In this document: in pieces, positions 39,040-51,900 of the stretch
Position numbering within the stretch: the first letter of the stretch is position 1
Layout of the letters: each line of letters begins with the position of its first letter
From: Acridotheres tristis
Lineage: Eukaryota; Chordata; Aves; Passeriformes; Sturnidae
Direction of reading: 5' to 3'
Assembly: GCA_037013685.1 (NCBI GenBank)
Contig: CM072886.1
Coordinates: 29,271,080-29,335,079, forward strand
DNA length: 64,000 nucleotides
Position numbers and translations under genes: made by a program
The notes under the pieces: model-generated
Told to the model about the DNA's origin: nothing
Database searches by the model: none
The model's input: only the letters and a program-made list of their open reading frames with translations

Positions 39040-39460
39040 TTAATACGTTTAACAAATGGATTATTTAAATGCAGATGACATTTGGCATGTTGGCTATATT
39101 ATTTTCATGAATAATGAATTGGAGCTCTGCCTTGCACTTAAAGGATCAGCCCAATGCACAGCCCAAGGAAAGTTGAATGCTGATTTATGAGCACCATTTT
39201 TGTTTTCCTACAGTTCATGACGAGGTGTAATAGGGTGTCTGACAAAGCATAGACAGGAAATGAACCCTGGCATCAAAACCTAACCTGTTACATCTGCACT
39301 TAATTAATTTTTGCAGGTGATAAAAGATTTAAAGACAAAATATGTTAAAGGGTTTTTGAAGTGCAGGGCTTAATAGTCTAAATCTTGTTCATATCTGCAC
39401 TCATAATTAAATCTTATTGTGGAGTCATGGCCTTACCATCTAGCACTTTTATTCAGTTAA
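39040..39460. promoter_or_regulatory. Candidate conserved intronic block
   Basis: About 420 bp are complex and repeat-free, with homeodomain-like words (ATTATTTAAATG, CTTAATTAATTTTTGC, CATAATTAAATC, ATGAATAATGAATTGG) and CAAAG/TTGT motifs. It lies 0.6-1.0 kb downstream of a catalytic exon. It resembles developmental enhancers in texture; conservation is untested. Confidence 0.25.
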
Positions 39461-40493
39461 ACATGCGTACTGACTGTTGAAGAGAAGCAGAGAAAGGGGG
39501 AGTGTGGGAGAAGGAATGGTAAGTGAAAAATGAGTGGCAGACTAAGTATATGTGTAGATTAAATATTCTTAGAATGTTTTTCAAATATTTCTCAGATTGT
39601 TCTACTGTCATTTAGAAGCATAATTATAAACTGCCAGAAACTATTATTACTAAGAGATTCACTTCTACTGTATGTTATGTCTGTTTGCTGACTTGAATCT
39701 TTCAGTTCATTGCTGTAAATTCTGGCCAAAAGTGAACTCTCTGTTTATTCTCATTTTTTAACAGGGAAAGCCTACTCAAAGTTTGTGAATGTTTTTAAGT
39801 CTTTTTGCCTGTAAATGTTACATTTGCCTTGTTGGGAAAAGAAAACACTTCCCTTTGACATACTTAGCCAATAAGGGTTAGAAATTCAGCTTCAGTTTTT
39901 CAAGGCACAATTAAATGTGCAAATCATCACCTCTGCAAATGATTACCTGTGAAGCTGCCTACCTTTACCCAGGAAAGTTGATAGGGAATTTTCAGCCTTT
40001 CTGCAACTGTCCCATTGACCAGAATAACTCAGTGGGTGAAAAGGAAGAAATATATGGCTGACACAGATGACTTAATTCCTGGAGCAGTTGCAGTCCAGTC
40101 CCTAGTCTGCTCCATGGTCACAGCAATGATGTACAAAAATTCATGTGGAAAATTTCTTATGCATGCAAGCTATGGATAAATCACAGGCCAAACTGAATGA
40201 ATGAACAAGTTAATAGTGATGTCTTTATTCCCACCAACTGAGTTTGGGGCATCTGAAAGAAAGAATGGAATTACAGATGTTAGACTTGAAATTAACCTTT
40301 AAGACTGCATTTTGATAGTGACTAGCACAGCAGGACCCCATGGAAATTGGCAGCTATACATGTTACTACAATATAAATATTACAAAGTAATATCCAATCC
40401 CACACACTAAACTGTACTCTAAGCATAGTCTACATAGCTGCTACATGTCTTCATATCTAAATTCTGAACTTTTTAATTGTCAGTCTTCCCTTC

Positions 40494-40523
40494 ATCTATT
40501 TATATCTATTTATATCTATTTAT
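40494..40523. repeat. 10-bp tandem repeat, 3 copies
   Basis: Three perfect copies of ATCTATTTAT lie in the intron. Confidence 0.9.
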
Positions 40524-42640
40524 ACAGTAAAATAAAATATGTATCTGACAGGATTTTTTCCTCATTCCACCATTTGCATAAATCTGTGGTTTTGAACTGA
40601 GTTATATAATATTAATAGATTTGATCTACAAAGGGCAGAGTATGAACTCATTTCCCACATGCTAATATCCTCAGTCTTAGAGAACACATTCCTTTGTCTA
40701 ATCAGAGAAGTTACTGCTCTTCAAAAAAGAGCTCTTACTGGAATTAAAGTTTAGACAAGAAAGCTAGCTTTGAGATTTGAATAATAATAAAAAGTAATAA
40801 GGAAAAAAGATCTCTGTATGCCCCTTTAACATTCTTCATCCTGTTTTGGAAACTTACAGCAAGAATATATCTAAAGCCCCAAATATGTATGGAAAAGAAA
40901 GACTAATTAAAATAACAAAGTGAAGTCCTACTGTGTCCCTGCAGATCTATCTGTGTGCTCAGCATAGCTTGTCAGGTTCTTGAAATTCTCCTTCCATACT
41001 TGCAGTTATGCTAGCAGGATTTGAGTCTGTTTTGGAGTAAACCAATTAACTCTGTCACAGCTGAAAACTGAATGGGATTCTGGGATTAGTCTGCTTGCCA
41101 GATTTTACTTCATTTGCCAATCAGAACCACCTAACACTACACTGGTTGCCTTGAAATCTTCAACAGCCTCATACCAGTGTGTTCTCCTTTGCACATCTCA
41201 TGTGTTACATTTAACCTTGGCATTAATCACAGTTTGGCTGCAACTCCATCCTCATGTTGTTTCAAGTACTTTCAACATAGAAAAGACAAGAAACTCTTAT
41301 AATACTATCCTACAGAGATCCCAGAGGAGGTCCAAGTCAAGCACAATGCAGTACAAGTAGGATTCAATCAATATAGAGGGTTCTGAACAATTTAGGTGAA
41401 ACTCATGGGCTGCTTCAGCTGGCAAGGAGGACAAGCAATGTTCAGTGCTTGCTGTGCTATTGGCAGTGCACACCTTGAGGTACAACTTGAGCCTTCCTGG
41501 AGTAGGCATAGTGAGGAGAATGTGACTTCTGCTTGGTGGACACTAAATTGGATTTAGACCTCATAACATTTGTAAAATAAATACAGACTGCGTGACAGTG
41601 ATAGTGTTGCCATTCAGCATACTTCGTCTGTCCCCCTTAATTTTCTAAATCAGAAATTTCACAGGCATGGCTTAAAGAAGGAAAATAAATAATATCTATA
41701 ACTTTTCAGCTTCTTAGAAATGCCAGTGAAGAAACATTTTTTGTTTTGTTTTTGTTTTGTTTTTTTTTACTTTTACTGAAAGGCAAGGGGATTTTCTATT
41801 TTCACTTGTAAAATCCTTGTGCATCTAACCGCATAGAATAGTAGTGAACTGTGAAAACAAACTAAAAAAAAAGGAAATGTCTGTATCATCAGCCTTTGTT
41901 ATATAGATATACTGTCAGCATTTCTTTGTCAGCATTTTATTTAATGACAGAATTTTATTCACTGTCATTATATAATGTTTGAAATATGGAGACTGGCCAA
42001 GGTCACTCCTTGATTGTGGAAGGCACCATCCTATCTGGCAGATGATTTAATAGCTAATGAGATCATATTCCTATGTCTTCAACTGTTGCCGTCATGATTT
42101 TGCAAAAATGAAGTATGAAGTCCTTTCCGCATCTGGCATCTCTTTTGATGTGGATCTAACTGCTGAGGGACTGAACTGAACTGAATGTTTCAAGAAAGCC
42201 AATTTACTCAGCTGGTCGCAGAGCCTTTGACCTCAATAGTGGAACTTGGCAAATCAGTGAATACTCTTATGTTTAGTGTTCTGTCAAGAATTGTGAAAAA
42301 GCTCTGTAAACCATAGATCCTTCTGCAAAATACTAGTTTGTAGTTTAAACATTAGTCTTTCTTCAGAGGCCAATGAGGCTAGTTAATTAAGCCTGAGGGG
42401 TTATGAACTGTTGGCAGTTAATAAGTCATAAAATTCCTCCATAAAACAGGATGCTAGATTCCATCACTGAGGCAAGGAGTACAAAGAGCCGGTGTATAAA
42501 TATCTAATTGTACAAAAGGACTGGGATTTCTCAATGACTGCTCATCTGGAGTCTCCAGGGCATGCTCGCTATGGTTTCCTGATTTTTAGAAGCCAGTTTA
42601 AAAAATGAGTGCATTAAAGAGTAATTTGCCTGAAAGTTCA

Positions 42641-42735
42641 GGAAGTATGGGGTGGTGAAGGGAGGGGGAAAGGGAAAGACAAAAGGAGGGCAGGGGAGAG
42701 GGAGAGAAACTGGGAGAGAGAGAGAGGAGGGGGGT
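42641..42735 (+). repeat. Purine-rich GA/G tract upstream of exon
   Basis: About 95 bp are nearly all G and A on the transcribed strand, with repeated GGGA, GAGA and G4-G6 runs. They end about 78 bp before the acceptor of the DVHH exon. The tract could form a triplex or quadruplex in DNA or pair with the CU-rich stretch downstream of the exon in RNA. Confidence 0.75.
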
Positions 42736-42813
42736 GTAAAAGAAAGCAGAACTGAGCTCTCTACCCTGAGTTGGACATTATTACATTTGTCATCTGTTTT
42801 CTTTCTCCTTTAG

Positions 42814-42933
42814 GATGTTCACCATGGCAACGGTACACAGCAGGCTTTTTATGCTGACCCCAGCATCCTGTATGTTTCCCTCCATCGCTATGATGAAGGC
42901 AACTTCTTCCCCGGCAGTGGAGCCCCAAATGAG
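42814..42933 (+). CDS. HDAC9: HDAC9 exon: [10 protein letters not shown] to GSGAPNE
   Basis: This 120-nt exon encodes 40 residues, [18 protein letters not shown] through [15 protein letters not shown]. The Asp and first His of DVHH are two of the three catalytic zinc ligands (HDAC4 Asp840 and His842). The FF of EGNFFPGSG lines the substrate channel. Sequence is almost identical to human HDAC9 from memory. The exon is phase 0 on both sides, so its skipping would keep the frame but remove the metal site. Acceptor is ctcctttag; donor GTTAGG is weak, and a purine tract lies upstream and a pyrimidine tract downstream. Confidence 0.97.
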
Positions 42934-43253
42934 GTTAGGTTTATTTCTTTAGAGCCCCATTTTTATTTGTATCTTTCAGGTAATTGCGTTGCATGATTAC
43001 CCCTAATTTTCTTGTCCTTCTCTGGTTCTTTAAATTACACCAGATTACCAAATTGTCCACTGGGAGCAGGGGACCAGTGGAGAACAAGTGCATAACCCAG
43101 AGCAGTCCTTGTCAAACAAGGCTGATCTGACATGTTATTTGATGTTTGTTTCTAAAGCACATTTGAGAAAATTCTTCTCCCCTTTCCCTCTCTATTTTCC
43201 TCCTCCTTTTTCCTCTTTTTCTCTCTTTTTGGCATTTTATTTCTATTTTTCAG
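42934..43253 (+). other. HDAC9: HDAC9 short intron (320 bp) with long CT tract
   Basis: The intron runs from GTTAGG to tatttttcag. Its last 82 bp begin with a 59-nt C/T run containing one A (43172-43230), an unusually long polypyrimidine tract for the following exon. Confidence 0.9.
43172..43230 (+). repeat. Long polypyrimidine tract
   Basis: Fifty-eight of 59 bases are C or T, the only A being at 43194. It ends 23 bp before the exon acceptor. CCCTTTCCC at 43180-43188 is the exact complement of GGGAAAGGG at 42666-42674 on the other side of the preceding exon. Confidence 0.9.
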
Positions 43254-43351
43254 GTTGGAAGTGGCCCTGGCGAAGGGTATAACATAAATATTGCTTGGAC
43301 AGGTGGCTTAGATCCTCCAATGGGTGATGTTGAGTATCTCACAGCATTCAG
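43254..43351 (+). CDS. HDAC9: HDAC9 exon: [12 protein letters not shown] to EYLTAF
   Basis: This 98-nt exon encodes 32 residues plus AG of an Arg codon: [18 protein letters not shown] through [24 protein letters not shown] is HDAC9-specific relative to HDAC4 (FNVNMAFTGG). Human reads GTGLGEGYNIN and EYLEAFR from memory. It forms the loop and strand after the metal site. Acceptor is tttttcag; donor GTTGGT is weak at +3. The frame leaves in phase 2 and should continue into the exon with the third zinc ligand (GFDA), which is not in the window. Confidence 0.95.
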
Positions 43352-44370
43352 GTTGGTACCATTTAGAGTTCTGAAAACTATTTGTAGAACAAAAGCACAT
43401 GAATAAGAGCTAATGTAATACTGAAAGTCAGGAGAATAATCCATGGTGAAACTAAATTAATCCTGGTATCCCAGTATATGAGAGTTTAGTAAATTAAAAA
43501 ATAGGTAATTTAATCGTTGTGATCATCCATGGAGAATTAACAAAAAAGAATTCTAATTATTTAATTGGTCACTTGTGTTTTTATTATTATGCCATGCCAG
43601 TAAAATCACTTTGAGCTTGCTTACTTCTCTACCATAAATTTTAAATGTAAGTATTTATATCAGGCAGAAGAAAATGACTGTTCATGTTCACATTGATTGC
43701 AGTTACATGCCAGTAGAGCAGATAGAAAGCAATATGAAGTATAGTCCAATTTCAGTGTTCTGCATTCACTTAAAAGACTCATTATGATGCTCACAGATTT
43801 GGCAATTAGTTTTTGGGTTTTTTTACAAATTGCAGTAAAGTGCTATTTAATTAAAAGTAAATAATTTTAACATACTGCAATATGATAGGAAATGTTGCGT
43901 GCTGTATTTCTCTTTGCTCGCTCATAATGAATATTCTCAATAGCTCATTCATAAATGAAATTTTATTCCTTCATAGTTGATGCTTCATAATCTATTAAGT
44001 CTTATTTTTATGGGAACAGAGGAGATAAGAACAGTCCAAACCACTATCTTTTAAGAGTTTCAGTGTCCCATCTTACATACACCATTTATTTCACTGTAAA
44101 GCAATCCAGCAGAAGGGTTTAATGAAGTTTAGGGAAGATGAAGGGTTCATCTTTCAAATTTGGGCAAATGCTACACCTCTGAAAAGGAGTTCCATTTAAA
44201 GGAGAATGATATGCAAGAAAGGCAATGAGAAAACCAATGTATATCTCTAATCTCTTTCAATGCATTTAGGTTGAAGTAGTGCAATTATCTTTTACAGGTT
44301 TTGACTATACCTTATTGAAAACACACCCCAAAAAATCCACGAAACTCTTGTTTCGTTTGTTGGGTTTTTT

Positions 44371-44390
44371 GTGTGTGTGTGTGTGTGTGT
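44371..44390. repeat. (GT)10 microsatellite
   Basis: Ten perfect GT dinucleotides, flanked by T-runs and a GGGTTTTTT motif. Confidence 0.95.
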
Positions 44391-46388
44391 TTTTTGTTTT
44401 TTTTTCCAAAGAACTTCTGTGCAGCCCATGAAATAATATACAGAGTTTCTAATAAACAATGTACCTGAAGTCAGTCTAAGCCCTAGTCAGAGAAACAGCT
44501 TTACACATTTACGATATCCCACTGTTATTGTGGAAAAAGTTTTAATTTTATTTACATTTGTCTGTATTTAAAGAGTCTAAACAAATTGTAAGTGGAGGGC
44601 TCCAAATTTTCTACACTCAGTAGTGCCTCAAGCTCTTTCCAAGATATTTCCTATACTTCCATGAGATTTTTACGTAAGTTAAGGAACTGGATGGTTCAAA
44701 TCACTGGTATTAGTGTCTGATACTAATATCTCTGGTATTTCCACCCCAACATTCTTGATTTGGATCCAAACTGTCCCACTAATGATATAGGTAATGTGTC
44801 CATCTAATGATGCTGAGAATGGTGGTTCCAGTTTATTCAACAGGAGACTCACATACTGAGACTGTAACCACAATTGGTACCCCTGCTATCCTGATGACAA
44901 ATACCTGGGCTTAATAGTGCATTTACAAATATGTACTTCACAGTTCTATTTTAAGGCACACTAGGAAATTGTTTGGAGCAGCTAGTATTGCTGCTATGCC
45001 TATTACTCTGCTTCAGAGTTAGAGGGAATTTCAGTCTGTTCCTAAGCAAAGCAGCACTATTCAGGAAAATAAAAATTCATGTAACTTACTACACTCTGAT
45101 TAATTATATGCAGACATAAACTTAACTGTATTTTTTTTAAGGCAAATAAATTTAATGTTGCTATTTTAAATGCATTCATTTAACTTTGTGATTAATGTTG
45201 TAATGAATGTGAATGTTTTTCTCCAAACAACAACAGGAAATGTTTCCCTACACTCTCCAGCTCCTTTTGACCTGGTCACAGTCCTTGTGCCCTCTGTAGG
45301 TCTTGCTGACATGGATTTAGTATGACTGGTATGACAGTTTTGAATGAGGCTCATTGAAGCAAACAACATAGAACTTAGAAGGGTGGATACAAAAATTTGT
45401 GAATTACTTAGGATAGACTAGGTAGCTGTTTCTGTAGATCTGGTCTGAGTGGTAGGTAGATTTACAGCTCCTAGTAAAGAGACACTTTATCTGTGAGCCA
45501 GAATCCATCCTTGCTATTATCCAAAATGTCACACATGATGTAGCCTAAGTTCTCAGTTTGGCCAGAACAGAACTGTGAGACAGCAGACTGGCAAGAGTCC
45601 AGAAAAATCCAGAAAATCAATAGAAGAATTGCCATGCTGTCCCAACAAATCAGCTATTGTTCTGGAGTTTTGGTCTACAACAAGTCATTTTTTTAAGAAA
45701 ATAAGTGAGTTGCGGAGACAGAAAAATATGATTTGTCTTTTTATATTAGATTACATGCTTTTATAGAAAGACAGACAAGGTCCAAACTAAGGTGTTGAGC
45801 AAGTTTTGAACATCCTCAATCTTAAGAGGAAAATAAGGGAAAAATGGAGAGATTTTCTCTTTATACCTACCAGAGAGGTTGGGCAGTATTCATCCCCTAG
45901 TGAAGGCAGGAGTGGATACTGGTGAAGGTTCTCTCCACCATAACCAAGGTGTGAAAAGTTTGCAGATGGGTGGAGACTGTTTGGAGAGAAGCCAAGGCTT
46001 CCTGCTTACTGGCTGGCTCCAGAGCCTAATCCTTTGAGTTCTTAGGAACTGAGAAATTTGCATTAAAATAATCTAAAACTCCCCAGGGGGTGCACATAGC
46101 TTTCACTTTCTCACCAGAAGAGCCCTAATTTCATCTTAGAGTTGTGCCGAGCATATATTTGAAGTGTCACCAGCCTTGACACTAGGTAGCTCGTTATTAC
46201 TTGATTGACTGTCAAATTTCACAGCAGAGATCCTTCTGAATGATAATGTCCATAGAAAAAGAGACCAAGGCTTTTTTTCTGTCTCTAGAGTTCAGCTCAT
46301 AACCAGGTATTATATGTGACTATATACTTGATATCAGATACTTCGGGTTTAGGTCAGAATATATTTATAGAAGCATTTATACACATAC

Positions 46389-46400
46389 ATATATATATAT
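46389..46400. repeat. Short (AT)6 repeat
   Basis: Six AT dinucleotides in an ACATACAT context. Confidence 0.75.
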
Positions 46401-48439
46401 AAGCAGGTAGCAGAATGCTAGTTATTTCCCACTGTATAAATACCTAGATAAATCTACTTTATGTAAGTCTTTTTAGGACTGAATAATATTCCACCTCACT
46501 CTTCCTCCAAACAGTTTGAGGAACTATTTCTATTTCTGCAGGAAAGAACAACTTTCATGTGTGAAAAATGCAGAAAAATTTGAACACAAAGTAATCACTT
46601 CAAAGGCATGCTGAGTGAGTGGCTACAGTGGGACTGTAGTGGGAAAGAGGAAAAATTACGGTGCTGGTTTGTGTCTGCCATTTTGATTTCAGTGCTATAT
46701 GAAAAGTTTATTATATTTTTGAACTAACCCTCTTGCAAAATCAAATTTAAGTGGCTGTAGCCATTTTGAAGATGAAGAATGCTCCTTCATTTATAAAAGA
46801 TGTTTTAATTTCTTTCTGTTTCTACTAAGAAAATATATTGGCTTGTATTAACTAGAAGGAGGTAGTAGAAAATGTAGGATAGAGAAATTTCTGTAGAATG
46901 GAAAATAATTGCAGTAATCAAATCACTATGCCATTTAATTTTACTAGAAAAGTGTTGTTTGATGTTTACCATAGGTAAGGAACTGGCCTAGCTACAAAAA
47001 TCTTTGGAATAATGACATTTTTCTAAAGGACAAGCATCTCTTCTTTTCTCCTTAGATAACAAAAATGCACAGCTCTTTTCCATTATTTTTAAGCTCTGAA
47101 GTATCCCTCTAGAGAATTTGTTTCATCATTTACTTCCACCTATTCAGGTTAAATTTACTTTAATCTCTTTGAAAGCCAAAGGAGATGGTGGCTGTTTTCT
47201 AAGAGGATGATTTTACACTTGAGTTTATGAGGATGTAATCCACTCTCTTCTGCCAACAGTTCTAGAAAAAAAATAAGAGCAATGGTTGACTAGTAATGTT
47301 CAAATAATTATTTTCATAAGCTCCACATTACACCAGATGTGCTCGGTAAAGCAGGCAGCAGAAAGAGGCTCAGGTCTGCGTTGTGTATGCACATATGTCC
47401 ATGTGTGTGCTTGGAGTTTGCAGGGGACAGGAGTGATGTGTTTCTGTAGAGTGGAATACAGAAGATGCAGGAGGCGGTGGAAACAATGAGAGTGTTCAGA
47501 AGAGTGAAGGAGAAGCAACAGACAGAAGGGAGCTGGGCTGTGCCTTCCAACTGCTTTGCACTGCTTTTATTCAACAAAGGCGTTGTAAATTTAGCTGAAC
47601 CAGCCAGTATGCTCTGGCTGCTTTGCACAGCTCCAGAGTAGCATAAAACAGCCACAGCATATTAATGAACCTGGCCATAAAAGCTTGCATAAAATGAAAC
47701 ATGTATGTGCGTGTGATTCTTGGAATGATTAGAAAAACTATCTTTTAGCAGTCACATGTTTGATTTTAATTTAAGAAGGGGAGCAAATTCAAAAGAAATA
47801 GATGGCAATAGGGCAAAGTTAAGGATTAACTATATCCATCATTTAATTTAAGATACATTTGTAATTACCCCAAAATATAATTTTAAGCAAAGTTCAAAAT
47901 TAAAATCATGGTTGAAATTACATGTGTTAAAATGTAAAAATGAAAGAAAACAAAGGTGTGCAGAAAATATTCATCCTGTCTTATAGTTCTTAGTGCTTGT
48001 TTTGGGAGAAAATAAATATGTTTAAAACTGTCTGCATTCCAGTCTGTGCTCAAAAATATTAACAAAAATATTCCTTGTCATCTTGTGGCCATACAGGTCA
48101 CAGTTAAGTTCATTTGAAACATTGCATTGATGTATACCATTTGTTTTTTTCCACAGTTTTGCATTTCCTGACATTTAATTTTGATGTTTCAAATGAAAAA
48201 CTTTGTAAAAGTACTTTTGATGTTTTCATATATATTGTCTTTATTAACTCTGTTTCAGCATAGATATTGACTGTAGTTTTTCTTTACTATTTATGTTAGA
48301 ATTTAACTCATAAGTGCTAAGAATAACACTATATTGCTATATATGTCGTATGTTTTTTTTAATAGAAGTAACATAGCATGTATTTTTATTTATTAATTTA
48401 ATTTTCCTTTCAATTTTACTTTTAAAACTTTTTGTTGAC

Positions 48440-48905
48440 TAAGGAATTTGAGAGAACCTTAAGAAGTTTCATTGATCCTATTGGTATTGAATTTCATAGT
48501 CTTAAGTATGTGTGTCTAAAAACAAAAATTCTTTGTTTTAGCTCAAATCACTAGTCTTCCACTTTCATTAAATGTCCACTTGTTTATGTATTACATGTGT
48601 AGATGAAATTCACATTCTTGCCTATCCACATTTATTTTAAATACATTTGTATGATCTGTGTCACGTCCTTTCCTATTTTTCTTCTATCAAAATACTATAT
48701 TTCTGGTCTTTTTCAATCTCTCTTCATTTAGAAGTGTATTCAGTTGCCAAATCACTTTAATTGCTCATTGCTGAGGTTTGGTTATTTTCTGGAAATGAGC
48801 AAAATACACCACATGAGGGCGAACCATCGATTTATATGATTTTGAATATTATTATGGCTGTCTTTGGCATCACTCCTCTGCAATGTTGTATAACTGTCTG
48901 AGTAG
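48440..48905 (-). mobile_element. Ancient CR1 fragment
   Basis: The order of segments on the + strand follows the complement of an ancient amniote CR1: CACTAGTCTTCCACTTTCAT, then a TCACGTCCTTTCCTATTTTT region, CAATCTCTCTTCATTTAGAA, TTATTTTCTGGAAATGAGC, and the distinctive GAGGGCGAACCATCGATTTA followed by TATGATTTTGAATATTAT. Divergence is high, implying an old insertion shared with other birds and perhaps reptiles. Borders are approximate and identification is from memory. Confidence 0.6.
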
Positions 48906-51900
48906 AAATTTTGGTTTCTGGTAAATATCGCAAAAGAATGTAGAAGACAAAAATCAACATTTTTTCCTAGCTGTATGTAACTATTGAAAGTGAGTCATAA
49001 TTAAGTGCTGTATTATGATATTTAATGAATTCCACCAAGAATAGCGTTTGAGTATAAAGTTCTTTTAAACAATGATTCTTAATACCCATAACTTAATGCT
49101 ATTAATTTTTTATGACTGTAATTTCCAGAGGCTGCTGCTGAGGCTATATTATACTAGATGAGGTCTAAAAGCTACAATAAGTCTAAATTTCTGATTCAAA
49201 TGTTTGATAATGTTTGATATCTCTTCAGAGAGATAAAAAGACAAAAGCATGGGAGGAGTTAAAAAAAGAAAGCAATTTAGTTACTCAGCCTCATGAGTCA
49301 ATGAAAGGACTGGAGAAATAAACTCCAGTAACATCTTCAGAATTTTAACCTATTGTATTATCAGTAAAGTCTATTCAAATAGCCTCAGATGAGCCAAATG
49401 CCATCCTTATCTTTACTCATGGAAACTAATTACTTATTTCTCAATATATTGCTTTGTAACAACTGCTGAAGGTTATCTCAACTATAGTTATTTCTCGTCT
49501 ATTTGTTGGCAGAAATACGTTCAGCATTTTAATGTGTTATAGGAAGGCAGAATCTCTGAGTCATGTATGACAGGCAGGTAATGATTTACCCCAAGGTGGA
49601 CATTATTGAGACTGCTGGTTATCCACAGGCCTTCTGCATTGTCAAGGGCAATGCATTTAGGAAGAGTAATGTGGCTGAACAGAACACAGTCATGGAAGCT
49701 CTAGGAAATCTAACCAATGGTTTCTGTATGGATGTATATAGTTTGATTTCAGACATCCTTAGCATTTTGCAGTTATAAGTTACAGTTTCAATCATTTTTA
49801 AATTTCTCACCTTGTCACTTCTACCAGGTGTCTTTAAAAGATTCTCATTTCAACCAGAAATGTTTCTCTTTTCCCTTCTGCTATAGGGAATTCAAATAAA
49901 TACGTACCAAACAGCTATAGAAAGATAACTTAGGAGTGCCTGAGCAGTTTCTTTTGAAGAAGTTTGAAGAAGGTAGAAATCTGCTTGGAATAATTTAAAA
50001 TCTGCTCTAAGTTTCATATGTAAACATTCAATAGTCCTGATGATTTGTGACTTTAGAACTTTTTTGAGTGTGGTAACAAAGGTTTTGTAACAGTGGTAAA
50101 TTTTCATGCTTTTTTTTCTTGACAAATTTTTAGAGCATTGAGTCTTTAGGAAATGGAGAGGCAGAGTTAAAAGCATTTGAAACAGTGGTATAAACAGCTT
50201 TTCAGCATTTTGTTATACTTCAAAGTTCACCATAAAACTAAAACTGGCAACAGTGTTTATAACCTGCAACCTCTTGTTCTTCCTAGTTCTTTGCTTTTAT
50301 TTGGAAAATCTAACTTCTTCTGACTGAAATACCCTAAATTTTCACCTTTTCTGTACCAGGATTTTTAAAACTATATATGGTGCTCCTTTAATTCACTGGA
50401 ACTACAAAAGTGAAACTGTTCATTATAGAAATTAATTAGTGTTGGCTTACTTTTCTACAGATGCACAGTTTCTTTTATTGACATGGCAGAGTAGGGGGTG
50501 GAGGAGAAAGGATAATAAAATATGGCATGTGTCAGGTTTATGTGCTTCAGGTTAAAAACTATTTGATTAAAATCTCAAGCCATACATGGTCTATAGTTTC
50601 AAAGTACTGGAAAGTATCTGAACTCTTTTCCAATATAACCATTTTCCAGTTTTTGTTAAGCCAGAAAGATGAAAGAATAGAGGTGTATGGATAAAGAATT
50701 GCCATAATGTCAAATGCTTTGATGGAAAAGTTGAGAAATATCACCAAAAACATCCTGGAAGAAATTAAAAGCAACAAGAGTGGAGAAGATACTTTTACCC
50801 TAGAAGTCAAAATATCTGTGGTTTTTACATGAAGATAAATTTCAGGTCAGAATAAAAAGTCCTACAGCAACACTGAATGATTGTATAGATGTCCAGTCCC
50901 AATTTAAATTTTTTTGCTTTATAATAACTTTTGAGAACTACACTGCAGCCTGTAAAAAATATCCACATGTTCTCTGCTGGAACAGCTCCAGACTGTAACA
51001 GAACCACTAGATTGCACCCTGGTGCTTTATGTATTGTTTAATTGTTTTCCTTTGGTGGATATTTTTATTAAAAGCCCATTATCCAGAATCAGACAGAAGT
51101 GTTGTTTCAAGAACAGCAGAAACAGAGGACTTTCAGCTACACAGTTCTTATTCATGCTTTCTTTAGCTAGCTTAGCTAATGAGACCTCCACTATTGTTCT
51201 TTTAATACTTAGAGAAGAAAAAGAGATGGGAATTTTTATTTTGTTGCTTTCAAATCTAAGCAGGACTGCAAAGAAGTATTGAGAGATTCTGGTGTGCTCA
51301 CACACCTGTGTCTCAGCGTTAGTTTGTGTGAGTGTCTCCAGGGCATGTCTGTGCTTATAGATGTTCTCATGCTTTTGCACAAATAATTCTTTGGAGATAT
51401 ATTTTTTGTCCTTTTGTGTGTCTGTGCTACACTTTACCTATACAATAATTGCATAAAAGGAATAAGCATTTTTAATAGAAAAAGTATTCTAGAAAATAAA
51501 GCTGCAGTAATTCTGAAGAAAAATAGAGAAATCTGGCAAACTCAGATTTTAAAATTGTGACATGCTGAATAGCGCTGTGCTCAGTGCTGTAAAATCTTAT
51601 GAGGATTCTTGTTACTGGATATTGTTAGAACTCTAACTCCAAGTATTTCATTACTTTTTGAAGTCCTGTGGAGAGATGTTTGAAACTATGAAAACAGAAA
51701 TGTCTCAAAAATAGATGTCTAATGAATTAGTTCAGGGAGGTCTATGACTCATTATTATGTGGGATTAGCATTACTATTTGGGCCGTCAGTAATCCATTAA
51801 ATCAGTGCAGCTTCTTGGATAGTAAGTCATTACCCAGTGTGAGGGAATCCATCAGACTTCAGACTCTGAGACATTAATTTTACAAGCAGTATAAGAAAAA

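Larger units (their letters stand above)
38465..42813 (+). other. HDAC9: HDAC9 intron, 4.3 kb
   Basis: The intron runs from GTATGT to ctcctttag. It includes a motif-dense block at 39.04-39.46 kb, a three-copy 10-bp repeat at 40494, T/G-rich runs near 41.74 kb and a purine-rich tract just upstream of the next exon. No coding frame of note was found. Confidence 0.85.

Noticed and set aside
45230..45310. Exon-like stretch with CTCCAG followed by CTTTTGACCTGGTC
   Set aside because: Considered as the missing HDAC9 FDPDMVLV exon, but the following residues do not give a GFDA motif and no suitable donor follows in frame.
47286..47655. Three overlapping frames on both strands (up to 113 codons)
   Set aside because: Frames shadow one another, with low-complexity Ser/Thr/Leu composition and no recognised family.
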